64,000 nucleotides of DNA, taken from Thiomicrorhabdus sp. zzn3 (GTDB taxonomy: Bacteria > Pseudomonadota > Gammaproteobacteria > Thiomicrospirales > Thiomicrospiraceae). How positions within the stretch are numbered: position 1 is the stretch's first letter; each line of letters opens with the position of its first letter. The notes below the pieces were generated by a model. That model did not search any database and was not told where the DNA came from. It saw only the letters and a list, made by a program, of their open reading frames with translations. The stretch is from assembly GCF_029767755.1 (NCBI RefSeq), contig NZ_JARUQS010000001.1, forward strand, positions 1,426,001 through 1,490,000. The letters are read 5' to 3'. Positions 17,217 to 25,516 of the stretch are shown in pieces. Made by a program: the position numbers and the translations under genes.

Positions 17217-17285
17217 TAATAAGAATGATTTGTATTATACATATACAATATAGACACACAAGCAAATAATAACCATTATTATTTT
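17217..17285 (-). promoter_or_regulatory. Two Fur-like boxes upstream of exbB
   Basis: Two A/T-rich near-palindromes resemble the Fur consensus: TAATAAGAATGATTTGTATT (from 17217) about 20 bases upstream of the exbB start, and AAATAATAACCATTATTATT (from 17264). Both sit where they could block the exbB promoter under iron sufficiency. The match is by eye to the GATAATnATTATC-type core, and the downstream iron-uptake genes support it. Confidence 0.6.
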
Positions 17286-17460
17286 CAGTTATTAAGGAGA
17301 GCGGAATTTGACTGTCTAAAACTTAAAAAAATGAATAGGTCACTGACCTAAACGCTCCAAGAAATCGGCCACATAAGCGATAGAAGTGACGAGACAAACG
17401 GATAAGTAAATGGGTAAGAGTTGTAAATTATGGCTATGTAAATTTATAAGAGCACATAAA

Positions 17461-17500
17461 AAAACAGGCCTGTCCAAACAATGTTAAACAGGCCTGTTCA
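17461..17500 (-). terminator. Terminator built from two CAGGCCTG copies, after carbonic anhydrase
   Basis: Two CAGGCCTG copies (17465-17472 and 17489-17496) can pair with each other over the stem AACAGGCCTGT, with about 15 bases between them. On the reverse strand the second arm runs straight into seven or more T, giving a normal Rho-independent terminator 20 bases past the carbonic anhydrase stop. Because each arm is itself a palindrome, other folds are possible. Confidence 0.75.
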
Positions 17501-17519
17501 GTTTTAATCGCCGCAAGGC

Positions 17520-18503
17520 TTAGTAAAATTCGTAAAGTTGGCGATCGGTATCCGGTTCCATCCAGGATTTGAGCAGGCTTCGCGAGTAGATGGGCTGTAC
17601 CGGACGTGCATTCTCTCCAAGCAGCTCATTGATTTTCTGAATTTGTAAGGCCGAGGCTTCAATCGGATGCTTAAATACCATCCAATACACGCCTTCCGAA
17701 CACGGTGGCGTCGTCAAGGAACCGCTGTATTTATAAAATTCGGTATTCGGCGGTAGAAAATGCACCGGGTTCAATTTCAAATCGGTATGAATCTGCTCCT
17801 TGCCGACCTCTTTAGGCAGGCGCTTTAACAGACCGTTCAGATAAGGGTTTTCCTCTCCTTCCTGGAACAGGATCCCCAACACCGCTATATTGCCATCGCC
17901 ATCGCGGTGCACTAAATGCATCTCCATCGGGTAAGCAAACCCCTCTTTATGGTGTTCGCTTGGCGTATGGAAATGATACTGAATCAATTCATAGCGATGG
18001 CCGCCGACTTTGATGTAGCTGCCCAACGGGTAATTCACTTGAACCGCATGCCCGTTATTGAGGATTTTCAGCGGTACTTCTTTGTAGGCAATATCCAGTT
18101 CAGGCAGACCTTGCGTGCCTAAAGCATGTTGGTCGCGCAGATCAATCGGCGATTGATTGCGCCCGGTTTTACAGGTAGCGAACTCGGAAGAGAGCTCCCC
18201 CCAGTATTTCGGACCGATGGCACCGGAATAGCCCCAGTGAGGAGGATGTTCAGCGTCGACATGCTCCACGGCGGGGGTGGTTTTGGTTGCTGTTTTACCC
18301 TGTGTAACAGCCGGGGCTTTCGTTGGTGCCGCTTGTGGTTTTTCAGTCGGGGTGGCCGGTGCCGGCTCATGACCAGTCAAACTCTTCAACTCGGCGCCTA
18401 AATCCAATAATGGCGCTTCGGCTTTATCGGCGGCCAGCCCGGCTCCAGCATTCAATAAACTGGCCGCTGCGACTAACATGGTTAAATAGAGATCACGTCT
18501 CAT
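17520..18503 (-). CDS. Alpha-carbonic anhydrase, periplasmic
   Basis: 327 residues: signal peptide (to about GAGLAA), a Pro/Ala/Thr-rich linker (about 45-80), then a full alpha-type domain. The zinc histidines are His177 and His179 (IQYHFHTPSEH) and His196 (EMHLVHRD); Cys111 and the Cys in TTPPCSEG form the usual disulfide. It interconverts CO2 and bicarbonate in the periplasm. In chemolithoautotrophs of this lineage such enzymes help supply inorganic carbon, but that role is inferred. The gene is alone and ends at the double-motif terminator. Confidence 0.95.
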   Translation of the reverse strand: MRRDLYLTMLVAAASLLNAGAGLAADKAEAPLLDLGAELKSLTGHEPAPATPTEKPQAAPTKAPAVTQGKTATKTTPAVEHVDAEHPPHWGYSGAIGPKYWGELSSEFATCKTGRNQSPIDLRDQHALGTQGLPELDIAYKEVPLKILNNGHAVQVNYPLGSYIKVGGHRYELIQYHFHTPSEHHKEGFAYPMEMHLVHRDGDGNIAVLGILFQEGEENPYLNGLLKRLPKEVGKEQIHTDLKLNPVHFLPPNTEFYKYSGSLTTPPCSEGVYWMVFKHPIEASALQIQKINELLGENARPVQPIYSRSLLKSWMEPDTDRQLYEFY

Positions 18504-18656
18504 TCAAATCTCCAAATCGTTTGCTTTTTGTCTTTTATGGCCCTTCTCAACGCAAGACGACGCGTTTTAGACCGGCTGATTACAGAAGTTAACAACAATA
18601 AGCAAAATACCGGCCAGAAAAACCGTGCCGCTTTTTTGACGCAGGAAAAAATGCCA

Positions 18657-19622
18657 TTACCCGTTAATACGCTGATCTAATAACGCTTGAAAGACATCGA
18701 GTTCGGATTTATGAATCGCAAACACGCCTTCGCCGCCATGTTCAAATTCAAACCAATAGAAAGGCAGTTCCGGGTAAGCCTGCTCCAGGTAATATTGAGA
18801 GACCCCCACTTCCACGATCAACACCCCTTCGTCGGTGAGATGCTCTGACGCCTGGGCCAGAATCTTGCGCACCAGATCCAAACCATCTTCACCCGCTTCT
18901 AGTCCCAAACGTGGTTCTTGTTGGAATTCCTCTGGCAGCGCGTCCATTTCAATGCGATCCACATATGGCGGATTGGAAACAATCAAATCGTACTTTTTGC
19001 CCTGTAAAGCGCTGAACAGGTCAGATTGGATTGCGTGCGCCGCCTCTTCAAGGTGATACAGTTCGATATTTTTCTGCGCGACTTCGAGCGCTTCCGCTGA
19101 AATATCCACCAGATCCACTTCGGCGTAAGGTAGCGCCTGCAGCGAGGCGATGCCGATACAGCCGCTTCCGGTACACAAATCGAGAACATGATGGACCTGG
19201 TCCGGGTTGACCCAGCCCTCAAACTGCTTGGCAATCAGTTCGGCAATCGGCGAGCGTGGCACCAGGGTCGATTCATTCACAATGAAACGCATTCCGGCAA
19301 ACCAGGCCTCACCGGTCAGATAGGCAGTCGGTTTGCGGCTTTCGATGCGCAATCTAAACAGTTCGGTGACACAACATTTTTCGTGCTGAGATAATCGCGC
19401 TTGCCAGTAATTATCCGGAACTTCCTGCGGAAGACGCAAAGCGTGAAAGACCAACTGTTTGGCGTCGTCGAACGCGTTATCGGTACCGTGACCGAAATAC
19501 AAACCGGCTCGTTGAAATAGAGAACCGCCCCATCGCACAAAATCGGTCACAGAATCCAAGCCATCATACTGGTAATTAAAGTCGGTCACGCTTAATCCTT
19601 TATTTATTATCTCTAAGCTCAT
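18657..19622 (-). CDS. prmB: Ribosomal protein L3 N5-glutamine methyltransferase
   Basis: 321 residues. The SAM-binding motif is VLDLCTGSGCIGIA and the catalytic motif NPPY is in SNPPYVDRIEMD, which marks glutamine N5-methyltransferases. The N-terminal part (DFVRWGGSLFQRAGLYFGHGTDNAFDDAKQLV) is the PrmB type, not PrmC. It methylates Gln150 of L3 by family knowledge. It lies 17 bases after mogA on the same strand, probably one transcript. Confidence 0.93.
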   Translation of the reverse strand: MSLEIINKGLSVTDFNYQYDGLDSVTDFVRWGGSLFQRAGLYFGHGTDNAFDDAKQLVFHALRLPQEVPDNYWQARLSQHEKCCVTELFRLRIESRKPTAYLTGEAWFAGMRFIVNESTLVPRSPIAELIAKQFEGWVNPDQVHHVLDLCTGSGCIGIASLQALPYAEVDLVDISAEALEVAQKNIELYHLEEAAHAIQSDLFSALQGKKYDLIVSNPPYVDRIEMDALPEEFQQEPRLGLEAGEDGLDLVRKILAQASEHLTDEGVLIVEVGVSQYYLEQAYPELPFYWFEFEHGGEGVFAIHKSELDVFQALLDQRING

Positions 19623-19639
19623 TAAGGGATATTTTGAAG

Positions 19640-20191
19640 TTACGCTTTTTTAATGGCGTGTTTCGGGCGGAACGCTTTGACAAACGTCTCATCAGTTTCC
19701 AGATAAGGCCCTTCGATCAGATCCACGCAATAAGGCACCGCCGGAAAAACCGCTTCCAGACATTCACCAATCGCTGAAGGTTTGCCTGGCAGATTAATAA
19801 TCAGACTCGAACCGCGTGTTCCAGCAATTTGCCGGGATAAAATGGCTGTGGGTACATATTGCAGCGACACCGCACGCATCTGCTCGGCAAAACCGTCCAA
19901 AATCTTATCGCATACCGCTTCGGTGGCTTCCGGGGTGACATCCCGTTTCGCCGGGCCGGTGCCGCCGGTGGTCAAAATCAAACAGCAGTTAAATTCATCC
20001 GCCAGCTCTTTCAGCGTCGATTCGATCAGAGCTTGATCATCTTCGATCACGCGCGCGATCGGGGTCCATTCATTGGTTAAGGCTTGGCCGATCCACTCCT
20101 GCATCGCCGGCCCACCCAAGTCTTCATACTCTCCTCGACTGGCGCGGTCGGAAACGGTGACAAATCCGATTTTAATGTCCTCTTTTTGCAT
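19640..20191 (-). CDS. mogA: Molybdopterin adenylyltransferase
   Basis: 183 residues from the ATG at 20191 (MQKEDIKIGFVTVSDRASRG); an upstream in-frame start exists but adds a non-conserved segment. Signatures: the DLGGPAMQEW region, LILTTGGTGPAKRDVTPEA, and INLPGKPSAI, all typical of MogA. It adenylates molybdopterin before molybdenum insertion. It precedes prmB; no other molybdenum-cofactor genes are in the window. Confidence 0.93.
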   Translation of the reverse strand: MQKEDIKIGFVTVSDRASRGEYEDLGGPAMQEWIGQALTNEWTPIARVIEDDQALIESTLKELADEFNCCLILTTGGTGPAKRDVTPEATEAVCDKILDGFAEQMRAVSLQYVPTAILSRQIAGTRGSSLIINLPGKPSAIGECLEAVFPAVPYCVDLIEGPYLETDETFVKAFRPKHAIKKA

Positions 20192-20383
20192 CTTCTGTCC
20201 CACTCTTTTGTAATCGGTTCTTGAATCTGTGTAATACAATCCACATATAATACCCTACTTTGCCAGCAGGCCGCCAAACAGAGCATTGATACTTTTTGCG
20301 GTTCAGCCACCAGACCAGTGAATTACAAACTGAGTAGGCCTGGTCAAACCGAATTCATACTATCAACAATTAAAAACAGAGCT

Positions 20384-22957
20384 ATGACAGACACTAATCA
20401 CAACCAGGACATTCTGAACGAAACCGATTTGGAAGCAGCGGAAACTCAGTCTGAATCCGCTCTGGAACCCGAAAACACCGTACTGGATGGTGAACACATC
20501 GCCAATAATGAACCCGGTCAAAGCCGTCACTTGGTGAAACCGGGACTGACGCTGCCGGGTGAAATTTTCTTATTGCCGGTTAAGGACCGTCCGTTTTTTC
20601 CTGGCCAACAACTCCCCGTACTGCTTAACAAGGAATCGTGGCTGGACACATTTGAAGCGATCAAAAAAAGCGACCATCAGTACGTCGGCATGGTCTTTGT
20701 GGATTTCGACGACCATGAAAAGGCACCGCCGGAAAGCTTTTCTCCTATCGGCACTTTAGTGCGCATTCACGAGCCAAAGGTACGTGAAGATTACATCCAG
20801 CTGATTGCCGAAGGGATACAACGTTTCCAGATTGATGAATGGATTTCGGACAGTGCGCCATATAAAGCACGGGTCAGTTATCCGGCCGACATCCGCAATG
20901 GCACCGACAAAGAATTTAAAGCCTACGGATTGGCGATTATGAACGCCTTCCGCGACCTGCTGCCGCTCAATCCGCTTTACAGTGAAGAACTGAAATATTT
21001 CCTGAATCGCTTTAGCCCAAGTGACCCGACCCATCTGGCGGATTTTGCCGCCAGCCTCACCACTGCAGACAGCAAAAAACTGCAGGAAGTGCTGGAGACC
21101 TTTGACTTGGTCGAACGCCTGGAAAAGGTGCTGGACCTGTTTAAGCAGGAAATTGAAGTCACCAAGCTGCAGTTTAATATCCGCGAACGCGTCGAAGAAA
21201 ACCTGAGCGAACAGCAGCGCGAATTTTTCCTGCGTCAGCAGCTCAACGAGATTCAAAAAGAGCTTGGCCTGGTCAAAGACGACCAAACACTGGACAGCGA
21301 CCGCTTTCGCGAACGCATGGCGGCCCTTGAGTTAAGTGAAGAAGCCAAAAAGAAAGCGGAAGAAGAGCTGGACAAGCTGGCGATGCTGGATCCACAATCT
21401 CCGGAATACAATGTCGCACGCAACTGGCTCGACTGGCTGACCCTACTGCCTTGGGGGCAGCACACCAAAGACATTTTGGACCTGAAACGCGCTAAGAAAG
21501 TACTCGATAAACGCCACGACGGTCTGGAAGATGTCAAAGACCGCATTCTTGAATTTCTGGCGGTCGGGGCTCTCAAGGGGGAAGTTTCCGGTTCCATCAT
21601 CTGTTTGGTTGGGCCTCCAGGCGTCGGCAAAACCTCTATCGGCCGTTCCATTGCCGACGCTCTCGGACGCAAGTTCTACCGTTTTTCAGTCGGAGGGATG
21701 CGTGATGAAGCGGAAATCAAAGGACACCGTCGTACCTACATCGGGGCCATGCCAGGCAAATTCATCCAGGCACTGAAAGATTGTGAGAGCGCCAACCCGG
21801 TGATCATGCTCGATGAGATCGATAAAATTGGGGCGTCATTCCATGGCGACCCGGCCTCTGCCCTATTGGAAGTGCTGGACCCGGAACAGAACAACGAGTT
21901 CATGGACCACTTTATGGACGTGCGCTTTGACCTTTCCAAAGCGCTGTTTGTCTGTACTGCCAATACCCTCGACAGCATTCCCGGGCCCTTATTGGACCGT
22001 ATGGAGGTGATTCGCCTCTCCGGTTACATTACCGAAGAGAAGGTGGAGATTGCCAAGCATCACTTGTGGCCTGAACTGTTGGAAGAGGCCGGACTGAGCA
22101 AAGAGCAGGTGCAAATTACCGCTCCGGCGATCCGCCATGTGATCGAGGGCTACGCTCGTGAAGCCGGCGTACGTAATCTGAAAAAACAACTGGCCAAACT
22201 GGTACGCAAGCTGGCGTTGAAACTGGTCACGGGCGAAATCGAACAGGCACGCATTCACGTCCACGAACTCGAAGAGATGCTGGGTCAGCCTCGTTTCACC
22301 CCGGAAAAGATGAACCAGCAGATTGGCACCGTCACCGGCCTGGCCTGGACCTCGATGGGCGGCGCGACCCTGACCATCGAGGCGAGCCGTGTACATACCT
22401 TAAACCGTGGCTTTAAACTCTCCGGCCAGCTGGGTGATGTCATGCAAGAATCCGCCGGCATCGCCTACAGTTTTATCTCGTCCAACTTGGATAAATACAA
22501 GGCGGACCCCGAGTTTTTCGACAAGGCGTTTGTACATCTCCACGTTCCGGACGGCGCCACCCCGAAAGACGGACCGAGTGCCGGCATCACCATGGCCACC
22601 GCCCTGCTTTCACTGGCACGCGATGAGGCGATGAAAACACCATTGGCGATGACCGGAGAACTCAGTTTAACGGGCCAGGTACTGCCGGTCGGCGGGATTC
22701 GCGAAAAAGTGATTGCGGCCAAACGTATCGGCATTAAGGAGCTGATTCTGCCGCATGACAATAAGAAAGATTTTGAAGAACTGCCGGATTATCTCCAGGA
22801 AGACTTGACGGTCCACTTCGCCAAGCATTTCGACGACGTGGCCAAACTGACCTTTAATATCCGCGCCAAATCACTGGCGTTAAAGGTCTATAAAGCCAGG
22901 CAGAAAGAAGCCCAGGAGTCTTCCAACGAGGCGGCAACCAATCCTGCTCACCACTGA
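20384..22957 (+). CDS. lon: ATP-dependent protease Lon
   Basis: 857 residues from the ATG at 20384 (MTDTNHNQDIL); a longer frame starts at 20318 but adds an unlikely leader. Order: an acidic N-terminal tail, LAN substrate domain from EIFLLPVKDRPFFPGQQLPV, coiled coil, AAA+ module with Walker A GPPGVGKTS (about 409), and the S16 protease domain with Ser732 (DGPSAGIT) and Lys775 (GGIREKVIAA), a 43-residue spacing as in E. coli Lon. It degrades damaged and regulatory proteins in the cytoplasm. It stands alone and converges on an HDOD gene across a double-motif hairpin. Confidence 0.96.
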   Translation: MTDTNHNQDILNETDLEAAETQSESALEPENTVLDGEHIANNEPGQSRHLVKPGLTLPGEIFLLPVKDRPFFPGQQLPVLLNKESWLDTFEAIKKSDHQYVGMVFVDFDDHEKAPPESFSPIGTLVRIHEPKVREDYIQLIAEGIQRFQIDEWISDSAPYKARVSYPADIRNGTDKEFKAYGLAIMNAFRDLLPLNPLYSEELKYFLNRFSPSDPTHLADFAASLTTADSKKLQEVLETFDLVERLEKVLDLFKQEIEVTKLQFNIRERVEENLSEQQREFFLRQQLNEIQKELGLVKDDQTLDSDRFRERMAALELSEEAKKKAEEELDKLAMLDPQSPEYNVARNWLDWLTLLPWGQHTKDILDLKRAKKVLDKRHDGLEDVKDRILEFLAVGALKGEVSGSIICLVGPPGVGKTSIGRSIADALGRKFYRFSVGGMRDEAEIKGHRRTYIGAMPGKFIQALKDCESANPVIMLDEIDKIGASFHGDPASALLEVLDPEQNNEFMDHFMDVRFDLSKALFVCTANTLDSIPGPLLDRMEVIRLSGYITEEKVEIAKHHLWPELLEEAGLSKEQVQITAPAIRHVIEGYAREAGVRNLKKQLAKLVRKLALKLVTGEIEQARIHVHELEEMLGQPRFTPEKMNQQIGTVTGLAWTSMGGATLTIEASRVHTLNRGFKLSGQLGDVMQESAGIAYSFISSNLDKYKADPEFFDKAFVHLHVPDGATPKDGPSAGITMATALLSLARDEAMKTPLAMTGELSLTGQVLPVGGIREKVIAAKRIGIKELILPHDNKKDFEELPDYLQEDLTVHFAKHFDDVAKLTFNIRAKSLALKVYKARQKEAQESSNEAATNPAHH

Positions 22958-22994
22958 ATAACCGGCGTTAAGCCGATTTTAAAGGACTAAAACG

Positions 22995-23033
22995 CAACAG
23001 GCCTGCTCAGTTTCAAACCGGGCAGGCCTGTTG
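22995..23033. terminator. Bidirectional hairpin of two CAGGCCTG copies between lon and the HDOD gene
   Basis: Twelve-base arms CAACAGGCCTGC (22995-23006) and GCAGGCCTGTTG (23022-23033) are perfect reverse complements around a 15-base loop, between the convergent lon and HDOD genes. T-rich sequence follows on both sides (ATTTTGATC forward, CGTTTTAG reverse). Likely a shared terminator, although the T runs are short. Confidence 0.65.
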
Positions 23034-23066
23034 ATTTTGATCGCTTAAAAACCCTCGCTCGCGGTT

Positions 23067-23900
23067 TTAGGTCTTAAAAGCGTAAGACATTAAGGCCGTA
23101 CGAATTTCCTTGATTACTTCATAGGGCATCATCAACTCTTGAATGCCGTCCCGCTCATACTGGCGCATCTCTTCACCACGGTAAGCGCCTAGCGAAATTT
23201 CGGAGACGATCGCATTGGCAATCTTGATCATCGCCACCATGGCGCGCACCCGTTCATTCTGAATACGCCCACACTCCTCAATGTGATGCAGCATGATCGC
23301 ATTGATCATATCCACCGGCAGATGCCACTTTTTGGCGATTAACACCCCCACCATGGCATGATGGGTACCGTACTCTTTCTCTTCACGTTCAATAATCGAC
23401 GTCGGCAACGACATGGAACTGCTGAAGAAAGGCACATAGCGTTTTTCGTCTTTGGACGTCAACAGCAGAGCGCCGCAATTATGGAACAGCCCTAACATAT
23501 AGGCTTCATCACGTGAAATCCCTTCCACCCATTCGGAGATATCTGCCATACAAAACGCCACATCCACACTGTGATCCATAATGTCTTTAAACAGCCCTTT
23601 CTGGCCGAACATGTTTTTCAGTGCGGAAGAGACCAACAGATTGTAGATGTTATCCAGGCCAAGGACATTGACCGCATCACGGATCGAACGGCAGGGCTCT
23701 TTAAGCTTAATGATAGGAGAGTTGACCAGACGCATCAATTCACCGGACAAAGTGGTGTTTTTTTCGATAATGGAAGCCACGGTACCCAGGTTCACGAACT
23801 TGCTTTTTAATTCGCGTTCCAGCATCAATACTTCTTCAGGCAGCTCGGGAATCTTAGTCCCTTGAATCGCTTGCACCGCCCTTTTCAATTTCTCTTGCAT
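23067..23900 (-). CDS. HDOD-domain signalling protein
   Basis: 277 residues forming one HDOD domain. The start IPELPEEVLMLERELKS, the NTTLSGELMRLVNSP segment and the HNCGALLLTSKDEKRY / THHAMVGVLIAKKWHLP / AIMLHHIEE segments follow the HDOD pattern (a degenerate HD hydrolase without an obvious complete metal site). Such proteins act in bacterial signalling, often linked to cyclic di-GMP, without known catalysis. A second HDOD protein is at 46194. Confidence 0.85.
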   Translation of the reverse strand: MQEKLKRAVQAIQGTKIPELPEEVLMLERELKSKFVNLGTVASIIEKNTTLSGELMRLVNSPIIKLKEPCRSIRDAVNVLGLDNIYNLLVSSALKNMFGQKGLFKDIMDHSVDVAFCMADISEWVEGISRDEAYMLGLFHNCGALLLTSKDEKRYVPFFSSSMSLPTSIIEREEKEYGTHHAMVGVLIAKKWHLPVDMINAIMLHHIEECGRIQNERVRAMVAMIKIANAIVSEISLGAYRGEEMRQYERDGIQELMMPYEVIKEIRTALMSYAFKT

Positions 23901-24088
23901 AAACCGTGTTAATTCCGAATAGGTTACCTGTTATTCACCAGACTGTGACATGATGCGGAGTTTACTGCTAGTTTCGTCATTATAAATCAAATTTGGGGAT
24001 TTGGTTTTTTTATGGCGCTTTAATATTGAGCGTTATACCGCTTGACCACCTACCCTCTTGTCCCTAGCAAAAAACCGAAAATTGCGGT

Positions 24089-24871
24089 TTACAATCCGGC
24101 ATTACGCGATTCGAGCAGCGGCTGAATCAGCGCCCAAACGCGTTGATAGATTTGCACCTGCGCCTGAGCATTCGGGTGCAAGCCGTCCAATTGCATCAGA
24201 TCTGGGTCAAGCGCGACCGGCTCAATAAAGAATGGATCAAACGCCACTGCGTTTTTTTCCGCAAGATCGGCATACATTTTCTGTAACATGCGCTCGTAGG
24301 CCGGGCCGTAATTGGTGGGCAGGCGAATTCCCAGCAAAACCGGCGTGCATTGCGCAGCCAAGCAGCGGTCAATCATCGCTTGCAGATTGCGTTCGGTGGT
24401 TTTTAGATTTTGCCCACGCAGTGCATCATTCGCCCCCAGCTCCAAAATTAAAATATCGGGCCGGTAGGTTTCCATCAGTTTGGGTAATCTCTGTTTGCCA
24501 CCGGAAGTGGTCTCGCCACTGATACTGCTGTTGACCACGTTTAACTGCGGTTGCGCTTTCTGCAACAGCGCCACCCAGCCGTCATCCCGCTCCATCCCGT
24601 AAGCCGCACTCAAACTGTCACCATGCACTAAAAGTGTGATCTTTTGTACGCCCAGTGTTTGCGCTAAAGGTGTAGCAAACGTTACACTAGAGTGAAGTGC
24701 CAACAATAGCACACCCCCCAGTAGATAAAGTCGTATTAGGTTTAATTTTCTAACCCGTGGAACAACATGAAAACCAGCCCAGACACCCAGCCAAGCCAGT
24801 TTATTGATGCCCTTATGGAGCCCGCCGTTATTCAACTGCACGATGTTCACTATCAAGTTCCTTCTGATCAC
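24089..24871 (-). CDS. tesA: TesA-type GDSL esterase/lysophospholipase, start uncertain
   Basis: Mature part is a standard periplasmic arylesterase/thioesterase I: LLVHGDSLSAAYGM with nucleophile Ser, the ELGANDALRG block with Gly and Asn of the oxyanion hole, and DGLHPNAQAQ with catalytic Asp and His. A signal-peptide-like stretch (KLNLIRLYLLGGVLLLALHSSVTFA) precedes it. No ATG is in frame upstream: candidates are GTG at 24871 (overlapping the divergent ABC gene by about 100 bases) or GTG/TTG near 24712-24703, which would leave a poor signal peptide. The gene is divergent from the ABC exporter genes, as tesA is from ybbA-ybbP in E. coli. Confidence 0.85.
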   Translation of the reverse strand: MIRRNLIVNIVQLNNGGLHKGINKLAWLGVWAGFHVVPRVRKLNLIRLYLLGGVLLLALHSSVTFATPLAQTLGVQKITLLVHGDSLSAAYGMERDDGWVALLQKAQPQLNVVNSSISGETTSGGKQRLPKLMETYRPDILILELGANDALRGQNLKTTERNLQAMIDRCLAAQCTPVLLGIRLPTNYGPAYERMLQKMYADLAEKNAVAFDPFFIEPVALDPDLMQLDGLHPNAQAQVQIYQRVWALIQPLLESRNAGL

Positions 24872-25516
24872 CAGGTTTTAGATATCATAAAAGCCTGCTC
24901 TTTGGCTGTCCAGCCACAGGAAACCGTGGCCATCGTCGGACGTTCCGGTTCGGGCAAATCCACTCTGCTGTCGCTCATGGCCGGTCTGGAAACGCCGAGC
25001 TCGGGGGATATTTCGCTTTTGGGACAAAACCTGTGTCATCTCAACGAAGACCAACGCGCCCGACTGCGAGCCCGTCAGGTCGGGTTTATTTTCCAGAACT
25101 TTCAACTGATGCCGAGCATGAGCGCGTTGGAAAACATTTTAATGCCGTTGGAACTGTTTCAGATTGCCGATGCCGAACCCAAAGCGCGGCAAGCGCTGAA
25201 ACGTGTCGGCCTTGCCGCCCGAGCCAATCACCGCCCGGCCGAACTCTCCGGTGGCGAACAACAACGCGTCGCCATCGCCCGCGCCTTTGTCACCGAACCC
25301 AAAGTCCTGTTTGCCGACGAACCGACCGGTAACTTGGATGAAGAGACCGCCAAACAGGTTGAAGATTTGCTGTTTGAACTGAATCAGACCCTTAATACCA
25401 CGCTGATTTTGGTCACTCACGATCTGGACTTTGCCCACCGTTGCCAGCGTACCCTGCATCTGCAACATGGTCACTTGGTTGAACAGCATAGTGAACAGGA
25501 CGCCGGCGATGAATGA
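24767..25516 (+). CDS. ABC transporter ATP-binding protein, YbbA-like
   Basis: 249 residues. Walker A is GRSGSGKST, the signature [15 protein letters not shown], Walker [13 protein letters not shown], and the switch His in LVTHD. This is the LolD/MacB/YbbA type that works with FtsX-like permeases. The start ATG at 24767 (MKTSPDTQ) overlaps the 5' part of the divergent esterase frame; an ATG at 24815 ([13 protein letters not shown]) is an alternative nearer to the usual family start. Its end overlaps the permease start (ATGAATGA). Confidence 0.93.
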   Translation: MKTSPDTQPSQFIDALMEPAVIQLHDVHYQVPSDHQVLDIIKACSLAVQPQETVAIVGRSGSGKSTLLSLMAGLETPSSGDISLLGQNLCHLNEDQRARLRARQVGFIFQNFQLMPSMSALENILMPLELFQIADAEPKARQALKRVGLAARANHRPAELSGGEQQRVAIARAFVTEPKVLFADEPTGNLDEETAKQVEDLLFELNQTLNTTLILVTHDLDFAHRCQRTLHLQHGHLVEQHSEQDAGDE

